From positions 1,609,849-1,673,848 of the forward strand of contig NZ_KB889965.1 in assembly GCF_000372865.1 (NCBI RefSeq): DNA of 64,000 nucleotides. Direction: 5' to 3'. Positions 17,017 to 25,438 of the stretch are shown piece by piece; the first letter of the stretch is position 1, and each line of letters opens with the position of its first letter. This DNA is from Methylosarcina fibrata AML-C10 (GTDB taxonomy: Bacteria; Pseudomonadota; Gammaproteobacteria; Methylococcales; Methylomonadaceae). Position numbers and translations under genes: made by a program. The notes under the pieces were generated by a model. The model had not been told where the DNA came from, ran no database searches, and saw only the letters and a list, made by a program, of their open reading frames with translations.

Positions 17017-20000
17017 TCAACCTCTTTCATCCCAGGCTTTTTCCAGCCGTTTTGCCGACACCGGGTAAGCGGTCTTCAATTGCTGGGCATAAAGCGAGAC
17101 CCTGAATTCTTCCAGAGCCCAGCGGAACGGGTCGAGTTCCGGTATCACGCTCTCTTTTTTCGACTTTTTTTCGACATCCTGCCAGAAGCGGTTCGCATAG
17201 CGGCTGATTTCCTGATTTTTTTGCGGATCGTTGCTTAATTTGTCGAGACGATAGACGACCGCTTTCAGATAACGTGGAATCGCCTTGAGCTGCTCGTACG
17301 GCGTGTTGCGGATAAATCCGGCATAAATCAGAAAATTGAGCTGCTGGTTGACGTCGGCGGCCAGAGGATTGTTCTCATTCAGGCGTTGCAGCCGTGCTTT
17401 GACGTCGCCGTAAAGAGTCAGGACCTCCAGGGCCGTCTTCCCTGCTTCCTGGGCGGACGTCATCAGTTTTTCCTTGTTCTGCAGCAAGCTTTGCTCGAAC
17501 GCCTGCTGACTGCGCAGGATTCGGCCTTCGACGAAGACATGATTGAGAATCAGGTACAGCATGTCCTCCTTATAGGATGCGCTCGGTTTATAGTCGAGAA
17601 TGCCGTGTTTGGGCAGCCGGCTGTAAGTCAGTTCGGCCGCGGCCGATTGTGGCATGTTTTTCAAAAGATAAGTGCATTCCTTGCGCAACTGCAATTGAAA
17701 CAACCGGATCAGACCGGCCCGATGCTGCTGCGCCGCCTTGCGCTCGGTATCGAACAGCCGTACGCCGACGGCATTGCCTTCATCGACGATCGCGGGATAG
17801 CCGATGAACGGCTGGCCGCGCTGCGTGAATTGCAAAGTGTCCGGCAGATCGTCGAAGGCCCACTGAATGCAGCCGGTGTAATTCAGCTCGTCCGCGGCCA
17901 GTTGGTCGAAGCTGTCGCCGGCGACGACCCCGTGTTTGGCCTGGAGTTTTTTCAGATCGCGGCCGTGATCGAGCAGCTTGCCCTGGTCGTCGACGATCCG
18001 GAAATTCATTTTCAGATGCTCGGGCAAAGACTCCGGATTCCAGGCATTCAACGGGATCGCCTCCCCGGTCAGCTTGCGCAGCCGGTTGCCGAGCCATTCG
18101 TAAAGTGAACCCTTGAAATCGGGCTCGATTTCAAGGCAGCGCTTGACTGTTTCCGGCACCGGCACGAAATGCTTCCGGATCGGCTTCGGCAACGATTTGA
18201 CCAGCGCGATGCATTTTTCTTCGAGCATGCCCGGCACCAGCCAGTCGAACGGAGCTTGCGCAACCTGATTCAACTGGTGCACCGGAATGACTGCGGTCAC
18301 GCCGTCCTCGTCGTGGCCGGGCTCGAAACGGTATTGCAATCTTATCGTCAGATTGCCGACCTTCCTGCTGTCCGGATAATCCCATTCGTTGACCGCATGA
18401 TCCTGTTCCCGGGTCAGGTCTTCTTTAGTCAGAAACAGGAATTTTGGATTCTCGCGCTCGACCTTTTTCCGCCATTGATCGAAAGTGATGCCGTTGACGA
18501 CCTCGGCCGGCAACTTCTTGTCGTAAAACTGGTACAGCCATTCCTCGTCCTCGACCAGATCGACCCGGCGGCCCTTGTGCTGAATGTAGCCGACCTCTTC
18601 GAGCAGTTTTTGATTGGCCAGGTAAAACGGCGCATTGCTGTGATAATCGTGGTCGACCAACGCCGAGCGGATGAAAATTTCACGCGCGGCTTTCGGATCG
18701 ACATGTTCGTAAGGGACTTTTCGACCTGCCTGCAAAGTCAGGCCGAACAGCAGTGTGCGCTCGTACACCGCGCAGCGTGCCGCCTTTTTCTCCCAATGCG
18801 GATCGTAATAATTGCGCTTGACCAGATGCGCCGCGCACTCTTCGATCCATTCCGGCTCGACCTTCGCGACGGTCCGCGCGTAGACCTTGCTGGTCTCGAC
18901 CTGTTCGGCCGCCATGATCCATTTCGGCCGCGCCTTGTGCTGGCCGGAGCCCGGAAAGATGAAGAACTTGAGTCCCCGGGCGCCGAGATATTCGTAAGTC
19001 TCGTGCCGGAAACCGATGTTCGAGAGCAGGCCCGGCAACAACGCGCGATGAATTTCAACATAGCTGGCCGGCACCGTATTCATTTTCAGGTTCAGATCGC
19101 CCTTGATCACCTGCATGATCTGCGCATGAATGTCGACCCATTCGCGCATTCTTATGTAGGAAAGAAAGTGTTCCTGGCAGTATTTGCGCAGCTTGTTGTT
19201 CGACAAGTGCTTTTTCTGCTCCTCGAAATCGTTCCAGAGATTGAGCAGGGTCAGAAAATCCGAATCCTCGTGGCGAAAGCGCGCCTGTTTCGCCTCGGCC
19301 TGCGCGAGCTTGTCGGCCGGCTTCTCGCGCGGGTCCTGAATGCTGAGCGCCGAGACGATGATCGCGACTTCGTGCAGCGCATGCTGCTTTTCGGCCGCGA
19401 TCAGCATCCTTGCCAGGCGCGGGTCGGTCGGAAACTTGACCAACTGTTTGCCGATCTCGGTCAGCTTGCCCTGTTTGTCCAGCGCGTTGACTTCCTGCAG
19501 CACGGTCTTGCCGTCGCGGATCATTTTTTCCTCGGGCGGCTCGATGAACGGGAAATCCTCGATGTCGCCGAGATTCAGCGCGGTCATCTGCAGAATGACC
19601 GCCGAGAGGTTCGTGCGCAGGATTTCCGGCTCGGTGAATTCCGGCCGCGCCCGGTAGTCTTCCGGCGAATACAAGCGGATGCAGATGCCTTCGGCCACCC
19701 GGCCGCAGCGCCCTGCTCTCTGATTCGCGCTCGACTGCGAAATGCGCTCGATCGGCAGCCTCTGAATCTTGCTGCGGTGGCTGTAGCGGCTGATCCGGGC
19801 GTGCCCCGTATCGATCACGCCGCGGATGCCGGGCACGGTCAATGAGGTTTCGGCGACGTTGGTCGCCAGCACGATCCTTATCTTGCCGCCTTTCGGCTTG
19901 AAGACGCGCTCCTGCTCGCTGACGCTGAGCTTCGCATACAACGGCAGAATCTCGTACCGGCTCGGATGATGTTTTTTCAGCGATTCGGTCGTTTCCTTGA

Positions 20001-20943
20001 TTTCGCGCTCGCCGCTCATGAAGATCAGAATGTCGCCGTGCAGGTCGCGTACCAGTTCGTCGACCGCGTCCAGAATCGCCTGCTGCAAATTGTCGCTGGT
20101 TTCGTCGTTCGCGGCTTTCTTGCCGTCCTCGTCCTGTTCGGTTTCCTCGACCGGCCGGTAGCGGATCTCGACCGGATAGGTGCGGCCCGACACCTCGATG
20201 ATCGGCGCATCGAAAAAATGCCGCGAAAAACGCTCCGGGTCGATCGTCGCCGAAGTGATGATCAGTTTCAGATCGGGACGCTTCGGCAGCAGCCATTTCA
20301 TGTAACCGAGCAGGAAGTCGATGTTCAGGCTGCGCTCGTGCGCTTCGTCGATGATGATCGTATCGTACTGGTTCAGGTACGGATCGTTCTGCGTCTCGGC
20401 CAACAGAATGCCGTCGGTCATCAGCTTGACCAGCGAATCGGCGTGGGTCTTATCGGTGAAGCGCACCTTGAAGCCGACCGATTTGCCGACGGGCTCGCCG
20501 AGTTCTTCCGCGATCCGGTCCGCGACCGTGCGCGCGGCGATCCGCCGGGGCTGGGTATGGCCGATGAAACCGCCGGCGCCGAGCCCGATCGACAGGCAGA
20601 TCTTCGGCAGTTGCGTGGTCTTGCCGGAGCCCGTTTCGCCGCAAACGATGACCACTTGGTGGTTGCGGATCAGTTCGGCGATCTCGTCCTTCCTGCCGGT
20701 GACCGGCAAATCGGGAAAATTCAACGCCGGCACGCTGACCAGACGTTGCTTGCGTTTGGCAATCGAGTGCTCGATCTTCGATTGCAGCGCGGCGAGTTGG
20801 GCTTCCGGATTTTTACCTTTCTGGCATTCGCCGCGCAGCCGGTCGAGCTGGCGCTTGAAGCCGGGCCGATCCGGGTTCAGGCACTGGGGCAATTGGCGGG
20901 AAAGTTGCTTGAGAGTTTCAGGAAGGGACATCGAAACAGCCAT
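17017..20943 (-). CDS. hrpA: ATP-dependent RNA helicase HrpA (DEAH family)
   Basis: The 1308-residue product matches the length of E. coli HrpA (1300). The helicase core has Walker A GETGSGKT (102-109), the DEAH box in IIIDEAHERS (199-202), SAT (ITSATI) and the motif VI region QRAGRCGR. This is followed by the HA2/ratchet and OB-fold regions and the long DUF3418 C-terminal part (ending LEKAWDERG) that separates HrpA from shorter DEAH proteins. HrpA is a cytosolic 3'-5' RNA helicase that rescues stalled ribosomes and processes mRNA. ATG 20943 is used; ATG 20931 is also possible. A TATAAT hexamer lies about 14-19 bases upstream, so the 5' leader may be short. It is monocistronic. Confidence 0.96.
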   Translation of the reverse strand: MAVSMSLPETLKQLSRQLPQCLNPDRPGFKRQLDRLRGECQKGKNPEAQLAALQSKIEHSIAKRKQRLVSVPALNFPDLPVTGRKDEIAELIRNHQVVIVCGETGSGKTTQLPKICLSIGLGAGGFIGHTQPRRIAARTVADRIAEELGEPVGKSVGFKVRFTDKTHADSLVKLMTDGILLAETQNDPYLNQYDTIIIDEAHERSLNIDFLLGYMKWLLPKRPDLKLIITSATIDPERFSRHFFDAPIIEVSGRTYPVEIRYRPVEETEQDEDGKKAANDETSDNLQQAILDAVDELVRDLHGDILIFMSGEREIKETTESLKKHHPSRYEILPLYAKLSVSEQERVFKPKGGKIRIVLATNVAETSLTVPGIRGVIDTGHARISRYSHRSKIQRLPIERISQSSANQRAGRCGRVAEGICIRLYSPEDYRARPEFTEPEILRTNLSAVILQMTALNLGDIEDFPFIEPPEEKMIRDGKTVLQEVNALDKQGKLTEIGKQLVKFPTDPRLARMLIAAEKQHALHEVAIIVSALSIQDPREKPADKLAQAEAKQARFRHEDSDFLTLLNLWNDFEEQKKHLSNNKLRKYCQEHFLSYIRMREWVDIHAQIMQVIKGDLNLKMNTVPASYVEIHRALLPGLLSNIGFRHETYEYLGARGLKFFIFPGSGQHKARPKWIMAAEQVETSKVYARTVAKVEPEWIEECAAHLVKRNYYDPHWEKKAARCAVYERTLLFGLTLQAGRKVPYEHVDPKAAREIFIRSALVDHDYHSNAPFYLANQKLLEEVGYIQHKGRRVDLVEDEEWLYQFYDKKLPAEVVNGITFDQWRKKVERENPKFLFLTKEDLTREQDHAVNEWDYPDSRKVGNLTIRLQYRFEPGHDEDGVTAVIPVHQLNQVAQAPFDWLVPGMLEEKCIALVKSLPKPIRKHFVPVPETVKRCLEIEPDFKGSLYEWLGNRLRKLTGEAIPLNAWNPESLPEHLKMNFRIVDDQGKLLDHGRDLKKLQAKHGVVAGDSFDQLAADELNYTGCIQWAFDDLPDTLQFTQRGQPFIGYPAIVDEGNAVGVRLFDTERKAAQQHRAGLIRLFQLQLRKECTYLLKNMPQSAAAELTYSRLPKHGILDYKPSASYKEDMLYLILNHVFVEGRILRSQQAFEQSLLQNKEKLMTSAQEAGKTALEVLTLYGDVKARLQRLNENNPLAADVNQQLNFLIYAGFIRNTPYEQLKAIPRYLKAVVYRLDKLSNDPQKNQEISRYANRFWQDVEKKSKKESVIPELDPFRWALEEFRVSLYAQQLKTAYPVSAKRLEKAWDERG

Positions 20944-20997
20944 TTAAAAAATGGCTTATTATACGCTAAACGGACGTTTCGAAAGCGAACGCAAACG

Positions 20998-21018
20998 GGC
21001 CGGCGTTTCATGCCGGCC
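20998..21018 (-). terminator. Possible terminator of the cyclic-nucleotide-binding gene
   Basis: GGCCGGC (20998-21004) pairs with GCCGGCC (21012-21018), a 7-bp stem with a 7-base loop, 13 bases beyond the stop on the minus strand. Only a short T-rich stretch follows (CCCGTTTGCG), so termination may be weak. Confidence 0.45.
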
Positions 21019-21030
21019 GCGCGGCTGTCT

Positions 21031-21513
21031 TTAGGAGTCCATATGGTGCGCCTTGAGGCCCCAACTGAACAAATTGGAAAAGCGCTTGTTGCCCTGCCGC
21101 AAACGGGGCAGCAGCATCTGCATCCAGTGAAAGAGCAGATGAAATCCGATTTCGGGATGATTGTCGAGAAAATGCTTCAGCTTGACCGAATCGATAACGG
21201 CCAATTGGCATGGCACGATGGTTTTTATGGAAGCGCAGTGCGGTTCATTATCGAAAAAGCAGGAAAGTGCGAATTCTTCCCCTTCCACCAATTCGCACAA
21301 TCCGAAGCACACATGCTGCGCCTCCGAAATTTTAATGTCGGTGCAAACCGAGACTTTGCCGTTCAGTATGACGTAAATTTCCTTGCCTCGGGTTCCTTCC
21401 GTAAAAACGAACCGATCGGCATCGTAATTTTTTCGATACCAGAATTCGCCTTCCATGAATTCGGGGTGCTCAAGGAGAAACTTTAGCGAACAGGAATGTG
21501 AGGTATCTTCCAT
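21031..21513 (-). CDS. Cyclic-nucleotide-binding-domain protein without DNA-binding domain
   Basis: The 160-residue product is a single Crp-type effector barrel: an N-terminal region of about 30 residues, then FVFTEGTRGKEIYVILNGKVSV, ELVEGEEFALSCFF, ASIKTIVPCQLAVIDSVKLKHFLDNHPEIGF. It stops after one C-terminal helix, with no helix-turn-helix. It may bind a nucleotide and act through a partner, as other stand-alone cNMP-domain proteins do. The typical phosphate-binding GELAL-RxA pattern is altered (GEEFALSCFFDNEPHCAS), so ligand binding is doubtful. It lies upstream of hrpA on the same strand, separated by a hairpin. Confidence 0.8.
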   Translation of the reverse strand: MEDTSHSCSLKFLLEHPEFMEGEFWYRKNYDADRFVFTEGTRGKEIYVILNGKVSVCTDIKISEAQHVCFGLCELVEGEEFALSCFFDNEPHCASIKTIVPCQLAVIDSVKLKHFLDNHPEIGFHLLFHWMQMLLPRLRQGNKRFSNLFSWGLKAHHMDS

Positions 21514-21894
21514 AAAGATGTGCTCAGGAAGTCATTATACAGCCGCTTGACGGCGATCGAAGCGATTATCGTCTGTTTTTCGTGCTTTCGCAAATTTGCC
21601 GCAGGATGCCGAAGCCGTGCGCCGGAAAAGCCTCTTTTACCATGTCATTTTTCCGATCCCCGGACGCCTGAGCGGCGTTTTCGACTTCTTCCGGCCGGAG
21701 CGAAGAAACAAGCAGTCCGTATCGAAATGAACCGTCCCGCCCTTGCTTCATCTAATTTTTTAGCATGCAAGCCCTGCCGCCGGCGTTACAAAAAGGACTT
21801 GCCTTATCGGCCGAATTGAGGAATATAATGCAGTCAACTCAAGATGAATGTATTTCTCCGATCTTTGAACCATAACAATAACATCGAGGAAGCC
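21514..21894. other. Intergenic stretch upstream of hpnR
   Basis: About 380 bases between the divergent cNMP-domain gene and hpnR. Both promoters must lie here. No clear promoter pair, hairpin or small gene could be supported. A string ATATAATG lies near 21826, about 65 bases before the hpnR start, and could be a -10 region. Confidence 0.4.
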
Positions 21895-23445
21895 ATGAAA
21901 TTTCTTGCCGTTCACCCAAGCCCGCTCATGTACACCCGGGTATTTTTGCGTCTCGAACCTTTGGGGCTGGAATTGGTCGCCGACACGGTCCGGCGTCTGG
22001 GCCACGAAGTGTATCTGATCGATCTGCAGGTCGAAACGCATCGGGATTTTTTACGAACGGTCGAGTCATGGCGTCCCGACGTCATCGCGTTTTCGTTGAA
22101 TTATCTGGCCAACGTACCCGAAGTCGTCGATCTGGCCAAAATGGCCAAGGACCGTTTGCCGGATTGCTTTGTCTTTATCGGCGGCCACAGCGCCTCTTTT
22201 ACCGCCGATGAACTGCTGGAGCACGGCGAAGGCCGGATCGATGCGGTGCTGAAGGGCGAAGGCGAGTCCGGCGTGCCTTTGCTGTTGCAGGCTCTGAAAG
22301 AAGACCGGAACAGCGTCCATACGCTGCCCGGCGTCGTCACCCCTCACGGCCGGGGCCCTCAGCCCACTTTCGTGCCGGATTTGAACAATCTCAGCCCCGC
22401 ACGGGATCTGCTCCGTCATCGCCGCCACTATTTTCTCGGCATGCTCGATCCCTGCGCTTCGATCGAATTTTCCCGAGGCTGCCCCTGGGACTGCTCGTTC
22501 TGCAGCGCCTGGACTTTTTACGGCCGCAGCTACCGCGTGCTGAATCCCGACAAAGTGGTCGAAGAATTGCAGCAGGTCCGGGAAACCGGCGTCTTCATCG
22601 TCGACGACGTCGCCTTCATCCAGGACAAACTGGGCCTTGAGATCGGCGAAGCCGTCGCCCGCAAGGGCATCAAGAAGGAATATTATCTGGAGACCCGCGG
22701 CGACGTGTTGCTGCGCAACAAGGACGTCTTCAAGCTCTGGAAGGAACTGGGCATGAAATACATGTTTCTCGGAGTCGAAGCCATTGACGAAGAAGGGCTG
22801 CAAAAATACCGCAAGCGCGTTTCTCTCAGCAGAAATTTCGAAGCGCTCGAATTTGCCCGCTCGCTCGATATCACCGTCGCGATCAACCTCATTGCCGATC
22901 CCGATTGGGACCATCAGCGTTTTAAAACCATCCGCGAATGGTGCATGGAAATTCCCGAAATCGTCAACATCAGCATCAATACGCCTTATCCCGGCACCGA
23001 AAGCTGGCTGACCGAATCGCGGAACCTGACCAGCCGCGATTACCGGTTGTTCGACATCCAGCACGCGGTGCTGCCGACGAAAATGCCGCTGGACGAGTTT
23101 TACCGGGAACTGGTGGAGACGCAAAAAGTGCTGTTCACCAAGCACATGGGCTGGGCCGCGGTCCGGGATACCGCATCGATCATCGGCAGGCAACTGATGC
23201 GCGGGCAAACCAATTTCCTGCGCAGCCTGTGGAAATTCGACAGCGTCTTCAATCCCAAGCTGCAGTTGGCCGATCACGGCATGCCGGTCAAATATCACAT
23301 GGCGCCGCCGCCTCAAGCGCAACAGCGCGCGGACGCCAAGTCGATCTATATCCATCAGCCGATGGGACGAACCGGCCGGCAACTGGACGAGGCCAGCGAA
23401 CGTTTTGTCGACGCCACTCGCGCCGGCATAAAAACCGTTCCTTGA
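21895..23445 (+). CDS. hpnR: Hopanoid C-3 methylase HpnR (B12-binding radical SAM)
   Basis: The 516-residue product has an N-terminal cobalamin-binding-type Rossmann domain (about 1-150; LRLEPLGLELVADTVRR, VIAFSLNYLANVPEV, FIGGHSASF) and a radical SAM barrel with the cluster motif C196-x3-C200-x2-C203 in EFSRGCPWDCSFCSAWTFYG. It agrees along its length with HpnR as I remember it from Methylococcus capsulatus. HpnR uses S-adenosylmethionine to methylate hopanoids at C-3 of the A ring; 3-methylhopanoids aid stationary-phase survival and are a biomarker of type I methanotrophs. ATG 21895 follows GAGGA at 4 bases; an upstream ATG at 21844 would add 17 residues not seen in the family. It is apparently monocistronic here, away from other hpn genes. 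Confidence 0.9.
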   Translation: MKFLAVHPSPLMYTRVFLRLEPLGLELVADTVRRLGHEVYLIDLQVETHRDFLRTVESWRPDVIAFSLNYLANVPEVVDLAKMAKDRLPDCFVFIGGHSASFTADELLEHGEGRIDAVLKGEGESGVPLLLQALKEDRNSVHTLPGVVTPHGRGPQPTFVPDLNNLSPARDLLRHRRHYFLGMLDPCASIEFSRGCPWDCSFCSAWTFYGRSYRVLNPDKVVEELQQVRETGVFIVDDVAFIQDKLGLEIGEAVARKGIKKEYYLETRGDVLLRNKDVFKLWKELGMKYMFLGVEAIDEEGLQKYRKRVSLSRNFEALEFARSLDITVAINLIADPDWDHQRFKTIREWCMEIPEIVNISINTPYPGTESWLTESRNLTSRDYRLFDIQHAVLPTKMPLDEFYRELVETQKVLFTKHMGWAAVRDTASIIGRQLMRGQTNFLRSLWKFDSVFNPKLQLADHGMPVKYHMAPPPQAQQRADAKSIYIHQPMGRTGRQLDEASERFVDATRAGIKTVP

Positions 23446-23726
23446 AAGCAAGAGTGCATTGCCGGCTTTCGCAGGATGCGGAATTTGCTCCGTTATCCTG
23501 AATAATCGGCTCTGACTGCCTTCAGAACTTTACTTTGGTTCTAAGGTCTTTTGAAATGATACGGCAACAAGCTGAAGTTACGGTAATCGACCGGAGTGGA
23601 TGCTCGTGGCGCAAGGCACCGGCCGCATTTCCGGCAAGTCAATCAGGGGGTTTTATTGATTGACGGTAAAGGAGGCTGCCGAGCCGGGTTTTAAAAATTG
23701 ATATGCAAAAACAGAAGGAGTGCCTC

Positions 23727-24530
23727 GTGCAATTTTTTCGAATGCGATCGCCGGAATACAGTTCCACTCATCAGGACCTGTTCATCAACGGCAATCTGGA
23801 ACACGTTTACCGATTTCCGGGAGTCAGTTGTCTGGCCTGCCGAACCACTTACGGAGGAAGCCGTATCCTGTCGGACCCGGCTCCGCAGCAAATCCTGAAC
23901 GACAAACGTTTTAAAAGCCGCTGGCCGGTGTCCGACGAGGAACACGCCGCGATGCAGAAAGAGATTGCCGGTTATCTGAACAAGGAATTCGTTTCCTTCG
24001 TTACTTTCCGGCCGGGAGATAATTTCCAGCCGGCCTACCTGAGCATTCCTGCGAAACCCACGGCCGATTTTTTATGGCCGAACATACGCAGTTTTGTGGT
24101 CTCCGAAAGAATGAAAAAGATGGTGTTCGAGGAATTGTCGGGCACTGTCGACATCGTGCCGATCGAATTGCGAAAAGTCGGCAAGCCGAAGCCGAACGTC
24201 GCTGCCGACACGGCTTCTCGAGAATCCTCCACGATGGGCCGCAGCCGGCTTGAATCGCTTGATTCCGACGAGTCGGTCGGCCCTTATTACCAGATTCTGG
24301 TGCGAGCGGAATCGGATTATCCGAAAGGCGGACTGCCGCTTTCGACTTGCTCGGTATGCAAACGCGAATACATCGAGGAAGAAAAAAGAGAACTGATCAT
24401 GAAGGAGGACATGTGGCGCGGGCAGCCCATATTCTTTCTGAAAACCACGCTCTACGTCGTGGTGACCGAAGCGCTCGCCGAGAAAATCCGAAAGGCGCAC
24501 GCCACCAACGTCGATTTCGTTCCTTATTAA
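23727..24530 (+). CDS. Double-CXXC motif protein, SitI6/gmx_para_CXXCG-like
   Basis: The 267-residue product has two CXXC pairs, Cys35/Cys38 (GVSCLACRTTYGG) and Cys208/Cys211 (STCSVCKREY), likely a shared zinc site. The N-terminus (MQFFRMRSPEYS..., RFPGVSCLAC) resembles the Myxococcus paralogous double-CXXCG family (TIGR02264), which includes SitI6, the immunity protein to a toxin passed between cells by outer-membrane exchange. Here the residue after each pair is not Gly. I chose GTG 23727 because AAGGAG sits 6 bases before it; an ATG at 23703 would add eight residues lacking family resemblance. No SitA-like toxin is next to it. Function is unknown; the immunity role is a family-based guess. 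Confidence 0.6.
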   Translation: MQFFRMRSPEYSSTHQDLFINGNLEHVYRFPGVSCLACRTTYGGSRILSDPAPQQILNDKRFKSRWPVSDEEHAAMQKEIAGYLNKEFVSFVTFRPGDNFQPAYLSIPAKPTADFLWPNIRSFVVSERMKKMVFEELSGTVDIVPIELRKVGKPKPNVAADTASRESSTMGRSRLESLDSDESVGPYYQILVRAESDYPKGGLPLSTCSVCKREYIEEEKRELIMKEDMWRGQPIFFLKTTLYVVVTEALAEKIRKAHATNVDFVPY

Positions 24531-24594
24531 GGACCGAGGATTCCTATCCTATTTATTGGTTTTATCCGACTATTAAATGTAATGGGTAATGCGT

Positions 24595-25287
24595 ATGAAA
24601 ATCTTGATGGTGTTGACCTCACACGACCAACTCGGCGATACCGGTAAAAAAACCGGATTCTGGCTGGAAGAGTTTGCCGCTCCCTATTACGTTTTAAAGG
24701 ATGCCGGCGCCGACGTCACGTTGGCCTCGCCTCGGGGCGGTCAGCCGCCGGTGGATCCGAAGAGCGACGAGCCGGAGTTTCGGACGAAGGCCACGGAGCG
24801 CTTCCGGCGGGACCAGGCGGCCCGGTCCGCGCTGGCGTCGACGTTAAAATTGTCCGAGATTTCGCCGCGGGAATTCGATGCGGTCTTCTATTCCGGCGGT
24901 CACGGCCCGCTTTGGGATCTGACCGGCGATAAGGATTCCATCGCCTTGATCGAGTCGATGTTTGCGGCGGGTAAACCGGTCGCCGCGGTCTGTCATGCAC
25001 CTTGTGTCTTGCTGCACGCCAAAGCGCCGGACGGCAAGCCTCTGGTTCAAGGCAAACGGGTCACCGGCTTCGCCAATTCGGAGGAAGCCGCCGTGCAGTT
25101 GACCGAAGTCGTTCCGTTTCTGGTGGAAGACGAGCTGGTTCGGCTCGGAGGCCTTTATACCAAGGAAGCCGATTGGCAGCCGCACACCGAAAGCGACGGC
25201 TGTCTCATTACCGGCCAGAATCCGGCTTCTTCCGAGGCCGCCGCCCGGTTGTTATTGACACAACTGGGCCGAAGCACCGATAAATAG
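24595..25287 (+). CDS. DJ-1/PfpI-family protein (class I glutamine amidotransferase-like)
   Basis: The 230-residue product has the DJ-1/PfpI fold with nucleophile-elbow cysteine Cys133 in AAVCHAPC, followed by His134, and the conserved acidic residue of GFWLEEFAAPY (Glu25/Glu26). The cap-type insertion VDPKSDEPEF and YSGGHGPLWDL place it in the Hsp31/YDR533C-like branch, whose members act as glutathione-independent glyoxalases, deglycase-like enzymes or chaperones. The exact activity cannot be told from sequence. ATG 24595 (MKILMVLTSHDQLG) fits the family; an in-frame ATG two codons earlier is also possible. It follows the double-CXXC gene by 64 bases and may be co-transcribed. Confidence 0.87.
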   Translation: MKILMVLTSHDQLGDTGKKTGFWLEEFAAPYYVLKDAGADVTLASPRGGQPPVDPKSDEPEFRTKATERFRRDQAARSALASTLKLSEISPREFDAVFYSGGHGPLWDLTGDKDSIALIESMFAAGKPVAAVCHAPCVLLHAKAPDGKPLVQGKRVTGFANSEEAAVQLTEVVPFLVEDELVRLGGLYTKEADWQPHTESDGCLITGQNPASSEAAARLLLTQLGRSTDK

Positions 25288-25438
25288 CCGGCCAACCGGC
25301 AGACTCCCCGATGGCTTGTGCCGGCGGACAGCCCGAATTACCGCTCGGAGGCCCTGGCCGTTGTCCTGTCCTGAAGAAGAAATTCGGCGGCATCCCGTTG
25401 CAGGTCCACCGGTTTTTTGGAGATAATGCCGCTTTCCC

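Noticed and set aside
18169-19845. 558-codon plus-strand open frame opposite hrpA
   Set aside because: It lies wholly antisense to the well-conserved hrpA gene and its Arg/Gln/Asp-rich composition is a shadow of the hrpA codons.
22066-23451. 461-codon minus-strand open frame opposite hpnR
   Set aside because: Fully antisense to a radical SAM gene with clear motifs; no ribosome site and no family resemblance.
23664-23702. AAAGGAGG ribosome-site-like string upstream of the double-CXXC gene
   Set aside because: No start codon at a proper distance opens a supported frame; the AAGGAG before GTG 23727 fits the gene better.
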